From positions 930,001-994,000 of the forward strand of contig QXJR01000005.1 of the NCBI GenBank assembly GCA_020975725.1: a stretch of 64,000 nt of DNA, given 5' to 3'. Positions 22,062 to 32,591 of this stretch are shown here, piece after piece. Position 1 is the first letter of the stretch. The number at the start of each line of letters is the position of its first letter. The DNA comes from Picocystis sp. L7. Lineage: Eukaryota; Chlorophyta; Picocystophyceae; Picocystales; Picocystaceae. Made by a program: the position numbers and the translations under genes. Below the pieces are notes generated by a model. That model was not told the origin of the DNA. It searched no databases and was given only the letters and a program-made list of their open reading frames with translations.

Positions 22062-24578
22062 CTACCAGTGTGCTGTCCAAGTAAAGTGGCTTCTTGTCAC
22101 AGGCTTGCCCCCTTGTGTGCAGGATTTCCCAAATCCTCTGGCAAAGAGCTTCTTACACATACTGGTAGGGACACGAGCTCGGACCAGAGTGCCCTCTGGG
22201 GTGTACTTGGTGGAAGAAACCATGCCAACAGATCGCAATTCCCCAAGTATATCGCCCTCAGAGTAAGGGAGCAGTGCCTCGATTTCTGGCAATTGCTGGC
22301 TCAGCACGTCCTCCAACAACGAAAGCATGTCACTGATACCCTCACCTGTCTGGCTGGAAATGCAGACTGTATTCGGCTGGCTCAAACTTATATCTTTGAG
22401 GGAGTTTGGGTCTTCTAGCATGTCAATCTTGTTTAACACATGAACGATTGGGATTTCGTCTAGATCGAGCTCATGTAAAAGTTGGTGGACAGCCTTGGCC
22501 TGTTCCTTTGCATTAGGATGAGAAACATCTATCACATGGACGAGTATGGATGCATCAGATATCTCTTCAAGTGTTGCCCTAAAAGCTGCAATCAACTGAG
22601 TGGGAAGCTTCTGTATGAAACCAACGGTATCACTCATCAAGACAACTTTTCCATTCAACAACTGGATGCGTCTTGTTATTGGATCGAGTGTCGCAAAGAG
22701 CTTGTCCTCAGCAAGCACATTAGCATTCGCCACTCTATTCATAAGAGTGCTCTTTCCTGCATTGGTGTAACCAACAAGGGCCACGACAGGAAGCTGCATC
22801 TCAGCTCTCCTTGTTCTGTACAACTGCCGGTGTTGCCTCACACGAAGCAGTTCCAGTTTCAGGTTTTGAACCTGGCCCCGCAGGATGCGCTTGTCTACCT
22901 CCAGTTGCTTCTCGCCCATCCCACCACGAATGCCAGCTCCCCCTTGCTGTCTTTCCAAGTGCGTCCACATCTTAGTAAGCCTTGGTAACTGATACTCTGC
23001 TTGAGCAAGGTCCACTTGCAATCGGCCTTCTTTGGTCCGCGCCCTCTGTGAGAATATGTCTAAGATGAGGTTGGTCCTATCACATATCTTGACTTTGCGT
23101 TTGCTCAATTCCCTCGCAATGATTTTCTCAAGATTGCGCAGCTGTCTTGGGGATAGCTCCTCGTCAAAAATTACCACATCAATGTCCAAGTGAGCTATGG
23201 AACTCAGCATTTCCTGCACCTTTCCTTTACCAATGAACGTTTTAGGATTGGGGGATTGCAACTTCTGGGTGATACTTCCGGCCACTTCAAGCCCTGCCGA
23301 GTAAGCCAGTTTACTCAGTTCATCCATGGTCTCATCAAGGGTAAGCACGACTGGTCCATCCTGAGGTACGGATATGCCGACGAGCAGGGCCCTTTCCGTT
23401 TCTTTCTCATCCCCTACAGCCGACGCAAACTCGAGTTGGCCGGAGATTGTCGTGTGCTCATCTTCCCACCGATCCCACGAAAATCCTTCTTGTACGGTGG
23501 GCGTATCAAGGAGTACATCGTTGGTGCGTTCGCTGGTACTTGTTCCTATCTCGCTCGAGTGATGGGTTTCGGGTTCCGTCATCGAAGGCAAGGTGTATTC
23601 TTCCGAGTCTGCCTCGGTTCGCCACCCTTCTGCTTGGTACGCCTGTGTCTCGGTTGCGATTCGTTCATCCTCTCCGAGTTGGGTGAGTTCCGACAAGGCG
23701 TGTTGACCGTCGGATCTGTCTTTTGGGTGGCATTCTTCTTCGTGATAGTCGAGATAGTCTGGTTCTTCTCGTCGGCGTGGTCGGCACCAGCACGTGGTTG
23801 GTTTTGGGTTTCGATCCCATCCGTGCAGGTGTTGGTTCTTTGGTTTGGATTTCTGGCATACGTTCTTTCGCGCGTGCGTGGGAAATGGTTTGGTCGTGGA
23901 GGTGGGTCGGTGCGCCCACGTCCACATGTTTCTTCCCCTTGGGTTGGGAGGACGGACGGTCGGATCCGATGGACGTGGGTGTCCCTGGGATGGGGTGGGA
24001 AGAAGAAAGGAAGAAGCGTGGTGTCCCCACCAGGGACGTTCTCGTCTGATTGGCACCCAACACGATCGAGGGAGGAGGACGGATGTGGGCAATCTTCGGA
24101 ATGCCCAGACCCCTGGCTTCTCCTGTTCCCCCCCGTTCCTTTGGTTCGACCCGTCCACGAGGGAACGAATGACCATCCCTTCTCTTCCCACACCCCATCC
24201 ATCCACACCCATCTCCCTCTGGTTTCGATCCCACCCTTCGAACACAACCACGTGGAAGGCGGCGGAACCACACCATGTTCGCCACCCACGCAAGGATGGG
24301 AGCTGCGACCAGCGCATTCGTCGGAAACACGAGAGGGATGGATCGACGAGGAGATCACAAAGAGGTGAGACCAAGGACGAAACGTCCATGCGAAAGGCAA
24401 ACGCACGTCGAACGGAAACCACCGGGGTGGTGGAAACGATGCGAACGAAACACGTCGACGAGCAAACAAGACAACTGCGATGAAACGCACGCGTGCATCC
24501 GCGTCGAATACGCATGGCCGAACGCATCAGTCCAGGCTGAATCGTGAGCAAACGCACGAAATCTGTCCTTCGCACCAA
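22062..24578 (-). CDS. hflX: HflX-type ribosome-associated GTPase, probably plastid
   Basis: HflX proteins bind the large ribosomal subunit and split or rescue stalled ribosomes; plants have an organellar form. The frame is open for 838 residues. The conserved part begins near residue 390 (ERALLVGIS), followed by the HflX-specific region (GIRGGMGEKQLEVDKR), G1 (GYTNAGKST, residues 603-611), G2/G3 (FATLD, DTVGF), G4 (NKID, about residue 716) and G5 (SSQTGEG). The first 60 residues are rich in Arg and Ser and poor in acids (MRIRRGCTRAFHRS), like a transit peptide. The region between about residues 80 and 330 is unlike HflX, being rich in Pro, Arg and Trp; it may be a disordered linker or hide an intron. 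The next plausible methionine is at 23582 (506 residues). The core is certain and the start is not. Confidence 0.85.
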   Translation of the reverse strand: MVRRTDFVRLLTIQPGLMRSAMRIRRGCTRAFHRSCLVCSSTCFVRIVSTTPVVSVRRAFAFRMDVSSLVSPLCDLLVDPSLSCFRRMRWSQLPSLRGWRTWCGSAAFHVVVFEGWDRNQREMGVDGWGVGREGMVIRSLVDGSNQRNGGEQEKPGVWAFRRLPTSVLLPRSCWVPIRRERPWWGHHASSFLLPTPSQGHPRPSDPTVRPPNPRGRNMWTWAHRPTSTTKPFPTHARKNVCQKSKPKNQHLHGWDRNPKPTTCWCRPRRREEPDYLDYHEEECHPKDRSDGQHALSELTQLGEDERIATETQAYQAEGWRTEADSEEYTLPSMTEPETHHSSEIGTSTSERTNDVLLDTPTVQEGFSWDRWEDEHTTISGQLEFASAVGDEKETERALLVGISVPQDGPVVLTLDETMDELSKLAYSAGLEVAGSITQKLQSPNPKTFIGKGKVQEMLSSIAHLDIDVVIFDEELSPRQLRNLEKIIARELSKRKVKICDRTNLILDIFSQRARTKEGRLQVDLAQAEYQLPRLTKMWTHLERQQGGAGIRGGMGEKQLEVDKRILRGQVQNLKLELLRVRQHRQLYRTRRAEMQLPVVALVGYTNAGKSTLMNRVANANVLAEDKLFATLDPITRRIQLLNGKVVLMSDTVGFIQKLPTQLIAAFRATLEEISDASILVHVIDVSHPNAKEQAKAVHQLLHELDLDEIPIVHVLNKIDMLEDPNSLKDISLSQPNTVCISSQTGEGISDMLSLLEDVLSQQLPEIEALLPYSEGDILGELRSVGMVSSTKYTPEGTLVRARVPTSMCKKLFARGFGKSCTQGGKPVTRSHFTWTAHW

Positions 24579-24858
24579 TCGGACAAGTCTCGACTGCGGG
24601 ACAAGGACCGGTGTTGCGCGAACCGCACCGCCTTACCACCCGTCGCTGACCGCGATCACGCGATCCGTACCTGCGATCGGAACGATGCTGTAGACGAGGA
24701 CCAACGTGACGCCTGTGTGCATGGTGAGAAATCGGGACCGTAGGTCCTCATGAAGGAAATCGACGCCAGGCGCGTCGACGCCCCGAATCCGCAACGCTCC
24801 AGGGCATTGCAAGAGTGTATCGTCTGCTGACCATCGACATCTCTTTTCACTAAACCAG

Positions 24859-25227
24859 ACAAAGAAGTGGAAAAAGCAACCCGTCAACGAGCGTGGCAAG
24901 CCCATTCGAGTGAAAATGCACGTGAAGAAAGGGGACACCGTGGTTGTAGTTGCAGGCAAGGATAAAGGGCAAGTTTCAGAAGTGGAAGAAGTATTCACGA
25001 AGACCGGGAAAGTCCTTGTGAAGAACATCAACAAGAAGGTGAAACATGTAAAACCCGTGCAGGAAGGCGATTCCGGCCAGATCAAAGAGATGGAATTTCC
25101 AATTCATCACTCCAACGTCATGCACTTTTCACGAGAGAAAGAGGTGAGGAGTAGGGTTGCTTTCAAACTGAACAGCGAAGGAAAAAAAGTTCGTTTCCTC
25201 TTGAAAACAGGGGAGGAGATAGATTGA
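24859..25227 (+). CDS. rpl24: Ribosomal protein uL24, bacterial/plastid type (3' exon)
   Basis: The protein is an assembly-initiator of the large ribosomal subunit. The translated part begins TKKWKKQPVNERGKPI, then the KOW motif (VKKGDTVVVVAGKDKGQV) and ends with VRFLLKTGEEID. The C-terminal half (PIHHSNVMHFSREKEVRSRV) is close to plant plastid uL24. No methionine precedes the conserved start in frame before a stop, while CTCTTTTCACTAAACCAG at 24841-24858 looks like a branch site, pyrimidine tract and AG acceptor. An upstream exon with a start and transit peptide is therefore likely but was not located. The gene diverges from HflX. Mitochondrial targeting cannot be excluded. Confidence 0.82.
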   Translation, partial: TKKWKKQPVNERGKPIRVKMHVKKGDTVVVVAGKDKGQVSEVEEVFTKTGKVLVKNINKKVKHVKPVQEGDSGQIKEMEFPIHHSNVMHFSREKEVRSRVAFKLNSEGKKVRFLLKTGEEID

Positions 25228-26579
25228 GCTCTGTGGCAAACCAGTCGATTAGCCACCCACACCTTGCCCACTCGTAGATTTTGGAGGGACTCTGCGGCCA
25301 TTGTAGTAAATTCTTGAGTTAAGTACAGAAGTTCCTTCCTTTCTACGTGGAAACTGTATGAAAAGTGGTGATCCCAACGGAGATGGTTCATGCACCCTGT
25401 GTCCTCCAGGGTCCCACTACCAACATAGATAAGGACTAGTACATGCAAACACCCAGCTCCCGGTAACACTATACGTGCACAATGAGGTCTATGTATGCTT
25501 TGAACTTTGCAAGTGTGAAGGAAGCCTTCCCATATCTCCTTTAAGTCAGTTCTCGTCTTTGGGATATTTCTCAACGCTCCATCACAACTATCGGACAGAT
25601 TAGTGATGCTGAAAGCTTCACCTCTTGTAGACAGCCACGAAACTACGTTTGACGCTCACACCTAAAGAGCGACCTCTCTTTTCGACTGAAAACCCCGCTG
25701 TTTCTCAATCAGGTTTGAAGGGATCCAGATATCTGGGTAGTTTTATCACCCTCGTGGTGTGACAAAATCCTCACAACGAACAGGACGTGCATTGCCGCCA
25801 TTGCCAAAGAAGAGCGACCGGACGAGGAACTATCTCGCGTGCCGACAGGGTGGACGACTAGCCCAAAGCAAGCAACGGTGAAAGCTAGACTGATGGAAGA
25901 GGAAATTGAGCCCGTTGAGCCGTTGGAAGAGAGCAATTTTGTGGGGGAAGATCACGTGTTTGATTAAGTTGAAGAGTTGAAAGGAATCACCATGATGAGA
26001 ACGAGCGAACCTCACAAATCGTCTACAAGTATATTTCTTTTGCATTCTTATCAACGGCACCACCTTGCTCCCACTCTCGCTTTCGCTCATGAGGTGAAGA
26101 ACATTTTCGAAAAGCCAAGTCCCCGGAGGTGGACAAGCAATGCTTCTTTACTTTACCCACTTCTACCAAGATATTCGGAAGCTAAACTATTGGAAACCTT
26201 CATTTGGAACAAGTGACTTTGGAGGTTATCTTGGCAACAATAGCAAACGTAAGAAAGTGGAAGTCAAAGCTTTTGGCTCTAAAATCAATGCCTATTGTTC
26301 GATTCTCCACTTGCTTTTGAAAAACTTTAAGAAGACGGATTTGTGGAGAGCTATGTGTTACAAAGCGTCCGTGGGGAACTTTGGACGCACCATTTGCTCT
26401 TTCAAACTCTAGATCCTCACAAAATGGAGGTGTTGCCCTCTTTCTTGAGGTCTTATTGCTCGTTGATGAGGGGTGACAGTCATCCCATTTTCGACTTCTT
26501 TCTTGCCATCTACGGCGATTGGAGGGAGTTGGAACGTTCTTTCTCTTGTGCAAAGAGTGTTGATGGTTCGTCAAACTTC
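25228..26579. other. Host stretch without a confident gene
   Basis: These 1.35 kb follow uL24 and end at the LTR of gypsy I. Only short open frames occur. One on the plus strand, from about 26343 (MESYVLQSVRGELW), is open into the LTR, but its content is not recognisable. No RNA gene or repeat was recognised. Confidence 0.5.
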
Positions 26580-26711
26580 TGTAGCACAGCCGTGCTTGAA
26601 CAGGGCCCCTTTGAGCCCCTGACCCTGCCTCGGGTCGCGACCTTCCAGCATCGTGCCCAAAGGGAATGGGAATACAGACCCCCTTTCAACGGCAGACGCC
26701 CCGGTACAGAT

Positions 26712-27018
26712 TATTGAGAAAAGGGGTGCAGGATCCCTCTGTGGGAGTTTATTCTCTACCGCAGACGAGGACGTCGTCCCCGAGAACCAAGCCGTGTCCG
26801 TGCTCGCCTCATCATGCACGTGACTTAACTTTGATAAAATACCACCCACTATATGTACTGAGTGGGTTAATGCATGTGTTACACTCTCTGGTATCCACGT
26901 CGAGCAACCCCTCGAGCCGCCACGCCATCGTCCCATCCATCGTCCGAAACCGCCACGCTCGGTTCGGCCAGGGGATTTCAGACCCCCTTTTCAGGCAGGA
27001 CAGACGAGTCTCACAATA
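26712..27018 (+). repeat. 5' LTR of copia J
   Basis: This LTR runs from TATTGAGAAAAG to GTCTCACAATA and is 307 bp long. The bases after it (GGTTAAGAGCC) do not form an obvious TGG-type primer site. Confidence 0.92.
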
Positions 27019-27072
27019 GGTTAAGAGCCTTGCAAGCTCGTTTTTCAGCGAAGTAAAGCTTCGAAAACAAAA

Positions 27073-30000
27073 ATGGCGTCCAACCAAACCCTAGAATCCG
27101 TGGATCGGGATGGAATCCCCGAGCTAAGCAACACGAATTGGCCGGAATGGTCCTACAAGATGAAAAATAGCCTCATCTTGATGGACCTTTGGGACTATGT
27201 GGATCAAGAACCCCGACTTTCAACAACCAATGCCGAGCATTACACATCCGACGACCTTGAGAAGGTCAGAATCGCCGCAAAGGCGCAAGCTCGTATCCTC
27301 ATGAGAATGCCGCATTGTTTCAAAGGGATCCTTGAAGGGTGCACAACGGCGAAGAGCATATGGGAAAAGCTCCAATCCCTTTACAAGCAACAATCGCTCT
27401 CCCGGACTTCTCACCTCCTCAAGACACTCCACAACATACGGATGGAAGACAAGGAGCAATCGGATGACTTCATCAAGCGAGTCACAAGTCTTGCAAGCGA
27501 GCTCCGAGACAATGGTTACGACGTTGGTGAAATGGCCATCTGCACGGCCATACTCAACGGCTTGCCATCTCAATACTCCATGATCAAACATGTGGTTGAA
27601 AATTACCATCAAGAACTCAACATCGAGAATGTCCGCAATGCAATATTGCGATTCGAGTCCACGGAGTTTAGTGGAAAGGCAATGACAGCCTCCTCCACCA
27701 AAGGGAAGCCCAGAAAATCAAGACCATTTTGCACATATTGCAAATTTCATGGACACGTTCGTTCCGAGTGTCGCAAACTGAAGAAAAAGAACAGCCAAGG
27801 TGGAAAACATCAAACACCTAGACAGAATGAGGTGTTGGAAGCTCAACATGGGCCCAAACGTGAAGAGAGTCCAATTGGATTCTCCCTCACGGCCATCGGC
27901 ACCACGCATCCAAGCATGCCAAGACAAAATGGTCTCACAGCCCATTCCTCTACACCATCAGGCATATCACTCTCTTCAAGTGGCAGCTTAAGCATGGAGA
28001 ACACCTGGATCATTGATTCTGGTGCCTCATTTCATATGACAGGTGATCCCGGCTTGATTGACCCAGCAACTCGTCAAACAGCCCATGTGGCAATCACATG
28101 TGCCAACGGGCAGCAGTTAACAAGTGAATTTAAGGGAAACAGTGTGATTAGATCAAAAACAGGCACACCTGTGCGCCTCACAAATGTTTACTACATCCCT
28201 GATTTTGCACACAACCTGTTTTCAGTACCTGCTGCCACAAAGGCAGGGGCCCAGGTCCTATTCACCCATGGGACCTGCAGGGTGGAATGTGCAAAAGGGG
28301 TCATCGAGACTACCCCGAGTGCTGACCACGTCTATGCCCCGGTGACTACCGCTCAGCGATGGCATGAACGCCTTGGGCACGCAAGTGCACCCCGGCTGAA
28401 GCTCCTTGGATTGCCCCACAAGCTAGACGGGGCCTGTGAATCCTGTATCCAAGCGAAGCAGACTGCTCAACCATTTCGCCCCAGTAACTATACCTATGAG
28501 CCCTTGGATCTGGTCTATACAGACCTTGTCGGACCCATACCAGAAACTCCAGGTGGACAGACTTACTATTTGTCCTTATATGACCAGGCTTCCAAAGCAA
28601 GCCTGGTGTTTCTCTTGCCCAACAAGTCCAGTGCATCAGGTGCGCTGATGGAAGGAATCAACACATTTGAGAAAATCGCAAAAGCAGGCTACAGGGTGAA
28701 AGCCATACGATCAGATCTGGGATCAGAATTTCAGTCAAATGCATTGCAAAAGTTCCTCAAAGATCGAGGAATCACGCATGAAACAACAGCAGGATACACG
28801 CCTCAGCAAAACGCTGCTGAACGATTGCACAGAACGCTTCATGACAGCGCCCGTGCAATGCTCATCCGTGCAGGACTCCCTGAAACTCTCTGGGGAGAGG
28901 CTGTGCGCTGTGCCAATTTTGTGCGTAATGGCACCCCAGTCTCCCTTGCCTTGGATGGCAAAACACCACTGGAAGTATTGACGGGCACCTTGCCCAACTT
29001 GAACCAATTCCGCACCTTTGGGTGCGATGCCTGGGTCCTCATACCTCCTGAGAAGCGAAGCAGCAAATTCAGCGCAAGGTCAGTGAAAGGCACATTCATC
29101 GGCTATCACAACAGCTCCACTTACCGCGTCCTGGTGGACAACAAAATTGCTCTCAGCAGAAACGTGAGCTTTGTGGAAGACAAATTCAGCAGTCAGTCAA
29201 TGAACCAAAGCCAAACACCCGACAGCGCACAGGTCGTCCCAGACCTGCTCCCTGAACCTCCACAGTTCAGCCAATCATCTGCAGCAAGTATGGATGGACC
29301 TCCAGGGTCACATCAGGCATCACCACCAGTCAGTGAGTCGCAAACAACCATCCAGCAGGATGGTGCAGCAGCAGAAAACTCGCAGTTGCTGCCTGAAGAC
29401 GGCAGCAGCACGCCCACAACTGCTTGTCCAAACAATGCTCCAGGTGTGTCCTTCACACCTCCTGAGCATCATGAAAGTGTTGAGGAAGCCACTCTTGTGG
29501 CTAAAGAAGCTCCCTCAGCACTCCCAGAAACTGGCCATCCGCAAGCAGTGGGACCCAAGTCCATCCATCCAGCAGCTCCAGCGCATCCATACAACCTGCG
29601 TCCAAGAAAAGGCAGCGCCATGAGAGCGAAAGCAACGTGTCAGTGGGAGCTTGACGACAGCTTTTCCGGTTACGCTCGCGCCATGGCTCGTCCAGACGCC
29701 GAACTATGGCGGGAGGCCATCACCGACGAGCTCACCTCCTTGGCCAAGAACGGCACTTGGCGCCTGGTCACTCTCCCTCCTGGTCGCACCCCCTTGACCA
29801 CCACGTGGGTGTTCAAGGTGAAGACCGACGGCGACGGTCAGGTGGAGCGCTACAAAGCCCGCCTGTGCGTGCGTGGCTTCGAGCAACGTGAAGGAGTGGA
29901 TTTCCACGAGGTGTTTGCCCCCACCTCGGGCAAAGTGGCTCAAAGGGCCTTTCTCACCTATGCAGCCGTGGTTAACTATGAGGTTCAGCAGGTGGACATC

Positions 30001-31278
30001 AAGACCGCTTTCCTCAACGCAGAACTGAACGAGGAAATTTACCTCGAGATCCCTGAGGGACTGAGGGACGACCGACAACTTAACCAGGAACCTAACCTGG
30101 TACTTAAACTGGAGAAGTCCCTCTATGGATTGAAGCAGGCCCCCAGAATGTGGTATCAGCACCTCACAAACACATTGAAGAAGGAACTGGGATTCCAATG
30201 CAACTCTGTGGATGACACCATCCTCAAGTGCAAGCATCAGAAAACTGGCAAGGAGTGCCCCATCCTAGTGTATGTGGATGACCTGCTGGTTGCTGCTCAA
30301 GATCTCAATACCACCCAGGCAGTGATAGATACCATCTGCAGGCACTATGATGCCACAGACCTGGGTGCAGCCTCCTTCTTCTGTGGCATGAAGGTTAACA
30401 GAGACAGAAACAAGAAGTTAATCTATCTGAATGAACCTGAGAAGATCCAGAAGTTAATCAAGCAGTTTAACATGGAGGACTGCAAAACCAAGAAGATTCC
30501 CTTGGATGTGGTGTTAACCAGTGAAAAGGATGGTGAACCCTGTGACACCACGGAGTACCAAATCCTTGTTGGGAGTCTACTCTACCTCTCAACCACTACC
30601 AGACCAGACCTCTGCCAAGCTGCTTCACAACTGTCCAGATTCATGGCTTGTCCCACTAAGTACCACCTCAAGGCAGCCAAAGGGGTACTCAAGTACTTAA
30701 AAGCAACAGTTAACCATGGTCTGTGTCTGGGGGATCGCCTCGATATCCTGTCTGAAGATCTCGATCAAGCAATCGATACCTTTACCCTTACTGGTTACTG
30801 TGATGCAGACTATGCCACGGACAAGGAAACCAGAAAGTCCAGAACAGGATATCTTTTCTTACTGAATGGAAGCCTTATCTCATGGCAGAGCAAGCTTCAA
30901 TCTACTGTATCAACCTCCACAACAGAGGCTGAGTATCAATCGGCATCGAGTGCCGTCAAAGAGGCACTCTGGTTAAAAAACCTGCTTTCTGACTTAACAA
31001 GTGGCAGTTTAAACAAACAGGTAGTCACCTACTGTGACAATCAAGCATGCATCAAGATCTTGGACAACAACCACAACATGCAGAAAACCAAGCATATTGA
31101 TGTGGCCCATCACTTCGTCCGCGAGCGGGTCATGTTCGGCGATATCACGTTCCGATATTGCGAAAGTGCGGAGATGTTGGCTGACTACTTAACTAAAAAT
31201 TCAAATCAGCAAACATTTTGGAAGTGCATTACAAGGCTTGGTATAACTCCAATCATATCAAGAGATGCCACAAACTGA
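27073..31278 (+). CDS. Gag-pol polyprotein of copia J
   Basis: This 1401-residue polyprotein has all copia parts in order. Gag (residues 1-240) has a zinc knuckle (CTYCKFHGHVRSEC). The protease has IIDSGASFHM at about residue 315. The integrase zinc region is WHERLGH...CESCIQAKQ at about 430-460, followed by the core with YTDLVGP, RSDLGSEF and YTPQQNAAERLHRT. Reverse transcriptase shows YGLKQAPRMW and YVDDLLVAA (about 1067). RNase H shows TGYCDADYA, STTEAEYQSA and YCDNQACIK. A Pro/Ser/Gln-rich linker (about 720-850) separates integrase and reverse transcriptase. The first ATG lies 54 bases after the LTR. All gene products share one frame, as is common for plant-type copia. Confidence 0.94.
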   Translation: MASNQTLESVDRDGIPELSNTNWPEWSYKMKNSLILMDLWDYVDQEPRLSTTNAEHYTSDDLEKVRIAAKAQARILMRMPHCFKGILEGCTTAKSIWEKLQSLYKQQSLSRTSHLLKTLHNIRMEDKEQSDDFIKRVTSLASELRDNGYDVGEMAICTAILNGLPSQYSMIKHVVENYHQELNIENVRNAILRFESTEFSGKAMTASSTKGKPRKSRPFCTYCKFHGHVRSECRKLKKKNSQGGKHQTPRQNEVLEAQHGPKREESPIGFSLTAIGTTHPSMPRQNGLTAHSSTPSGISLSSSGSLSMENTWIIDSGASFHMTGDPGLIDPATRQTAHVAITCANGQQLTSEFKGNSVIRSKTGTPVRLTNVYYIPDFAHNLFSVPAATKAGAQVLFTHGTCRVECAKGVIETTPSADHVYAPVTTAQRWHERLGHASAPRLKLLGLPHKLDGACESCIQAKQTAQPFRPSNYTYEPLDLVYTDLVGPIPETPGGQTYYLSLYDQASKASLVFLLPNKSSASGALMEGINTFEKIAKAGYRVKAIRSDLGSEFQSNALQKFLKDRGITHETTAGYTPQQNAAERLHRTLHDSARAMLIRAGLPETLWGEAVRCANFVRNGTPVSLALDGKTPLEVLTGTLPNLNQFRTFGCDAWVLIPPEKRSSKFSARSVKGTFIGYHNSSTYRVLVDNKIALSRNVSFVEDKFSSQSMNQSQTPDSAQVVPDLLPEPPQFSQSSAASMDGPPGSHQASPPVSESQTTIQQDGAAAENSQLLPEDGSSTPTTACPNNAPGVSFTPPEHHESVEEATLVAKEAPSALPETGHPQAVGPKSIHPAAPAHPYNLRPRKGSAMRAKATCQWELDDSFSGYARAMARPDAELWREAITDELTSLAKNGTWRLVTLPPGRTPLTTTWVFKVKTDGDGQVERYKARLCVRGFEQREGVDFHEVFAPTSGKVAQRAFLTYAAVVNYEVQQVDIKTAFLNAELNEEIYLEIPEGLRDDRQLNQEPNLVLKLEKSLYGLKQAPRMWYQHLTNTLKKELGFQCNSVDDTILKCKHQKTGKECPILVYVDDLLVAAQDLNTTQAVIDTICRHYDATDLGAASFFCGMKVNRDRNKKLIYLNEPEKIQKLIKQFNMEDCKTKKIPLDVVLTSEKDGEPCDTTEYQILVGSLLYLSTTTRPDLCQAASQLSRFMACPTKYHLKAAKGVLKYLKATVNHGLCLGDRLDILSEDLDQAIDTFTLTGYCDADYATDKETRKSRTGYLFLLNGSLISWQSKLQSTVSTSTTEAEYQSASSAVKEALWLKNLLSDLTSGSLNKQVVTYCDNQACIKILDNNHNMQKTKHIDVAHHFVRERVMFGDITFRYCESAEMLADYLTKNSNQQTFWKCITRLGITPIISRDATN

Positions 31279-31291
31279 TCCTGAGTGGGAG

Positions 31292-31598
31292 TATTGAGAA
31301 AAGGGGTGCAGGATCCCTCTGTGGGAGTTTATTCTCTACCGCAGACGAGGACGTCGTCCCCGAGAACCAAGCCGTGTCCGTGCTCGCCTCATCATGCGCG
31401 TGACTTAACTTTGATAAAATACCACCCACTATATGTACTGAGTGGGTTAATGCATGTGTTACACTCTCTGGTATCCACGTCGAGCAACCCCTTGAGCCGC
31501 CACGCCATCGTCCCATCCATCGTCCGAAACCGCCACGCTCGGTTCGGCCAGGGGATTTCAGACCCCCTTTTCAGGCAGGACAGACGAGTCTCACAATA
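31292..31598 (+). repeat. 3' LTR of copia J
   Basis: This is the same 307-bp sequence as the 5' LTR except for two transitions, both at CpG sites. It is followed by the CAGAT duplication. Confidence 0.92.
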
Positions 31599-32591
31599 CA
31601 GATTGATACCACAGTAAGAGACTGCTGGACCGGGTACCCGGGGCTACCCGACTGGGAACCCGGGACTTTGAACATCAGATCCTCACCACATCTACCGCCC
31701 TGGGCGAGGTCTCGAGAAGGGACCATCGAGATTGCCTGGACGACCGAACTGGCTCGTACAACCGTCGGATCAGCACATTGGACCCACGTGCGGGCCCCAC
31801 AGCGTGTCTACCCGTCGTGGGTGGGGCGTGAAAGGCTCTTAGCCACCTTTCCCAACCCGAGGGCTGAAGGGCGAGGGGGGTACTCCTACGTGAGACCCCA
31901 TCATGTAAAATCACTTTCCACTTGCACCGACTTGGTGTGCGCCAACAGCTTCGACGCATCCCAGCCCTCTCCTCGAAGCCACCTCCGTCTTCTCGTAAGT
32001 CTTGAGCATTGTGTAACGCAACAGTGTCTAAGCTTTACGAAAGCATGAGTGACAGCGAAGAAGAGAACCCGTTGAGAACTGCCATTCGCATGCAACTGTT
32101 GCAAGAATAGCTCACTTGAGAGCAACAGGCTCGTGCCACGCTTGCAGAGCAAGTGCGCCAGCTGGAAAGTCAGCTACAACGTCAAATTACTCAAACTACC
32201 ACTTTGAGGACGTGCGTAAAGATACCAAGGGGGGCGGGACGGAAGACGCATGCTCCTCCGAAGATGATCAGCCTTTCTTGGAAGAAGAAGACGCTCCCCG
32301 CCGGTTGTCGTTCAACCGCTAAATGAAGAAGGTCTTCAGAGCCTCACAAAGCTTTGCAAGTCCATGGGCGAATTGCAACGCTTGCAAGGCATCTCGTTGG
32401 CGAGATCTTCCAACTTCTCAAGTTTGGAAGTTGTTGAAGGCCCATACGCCCTCACCCATTGGTACGGTGAGATATTTTGTTTGGTACAGGGCTACGCAAA
32501 AGACCCCATTCAGCAAGTGGTTTTAGCCTTGCAGACTTTGAAAGGCACAGCTAGAATCATGGTTGACAACATCATTATTTTAGACCCCAAG

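Larger units (their letters stand above)
26712..31598 (+). mobile_element. Ty1/copia element J (looks whole, young)
   Basis: Two 307-bp LTRs flank one gag-pol frame, with a perfect 5-bp target duplication, CAGAT at 26707-26711 and 31599-31603. The LTRs differ at two of 307 positions, both C/T-type changes at CpG, so the insertion is recent. The LTR termini are TATTG...CAATA, a perfect inverted pair but not TG...CA. A purine-rich tract (CTGAGTGGGAG) precedes the 3' LTR. It belongs to a different copia lineage from A, B, E, F and L. It sits in the 5' LTR of gypsy I. Confidence 0.94.
26580..32023 (+). repeat. 5' LTR of gypsy I, split by copia J
   Basis: The LTR starts TGTAGCACAGCCGTGC and ends GTAACGCAACA, with its 132-bp front at 26580-26711 and its 420-bp rear at 31604-32023. 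The 3' LTR of the same element at 40373-41715 gives the uninterrupted order at this site. The two LTRs are visibly diverged, much more than those of G or J. Confidence 0.85.

Noticed and set aside
23190-24368. A 392-residue plus-strand gene
   Set aside because: It lies opposite the conserved HflX core at its start and has no recognisable content; it is a shadow of the minus-strand frame.
26343-26717. A 124-residue host gene
   Set aside because: Its last third is translated from the gypsy I LTR, and the rest resembles nothing known; kept only as a remark on the host stretch.
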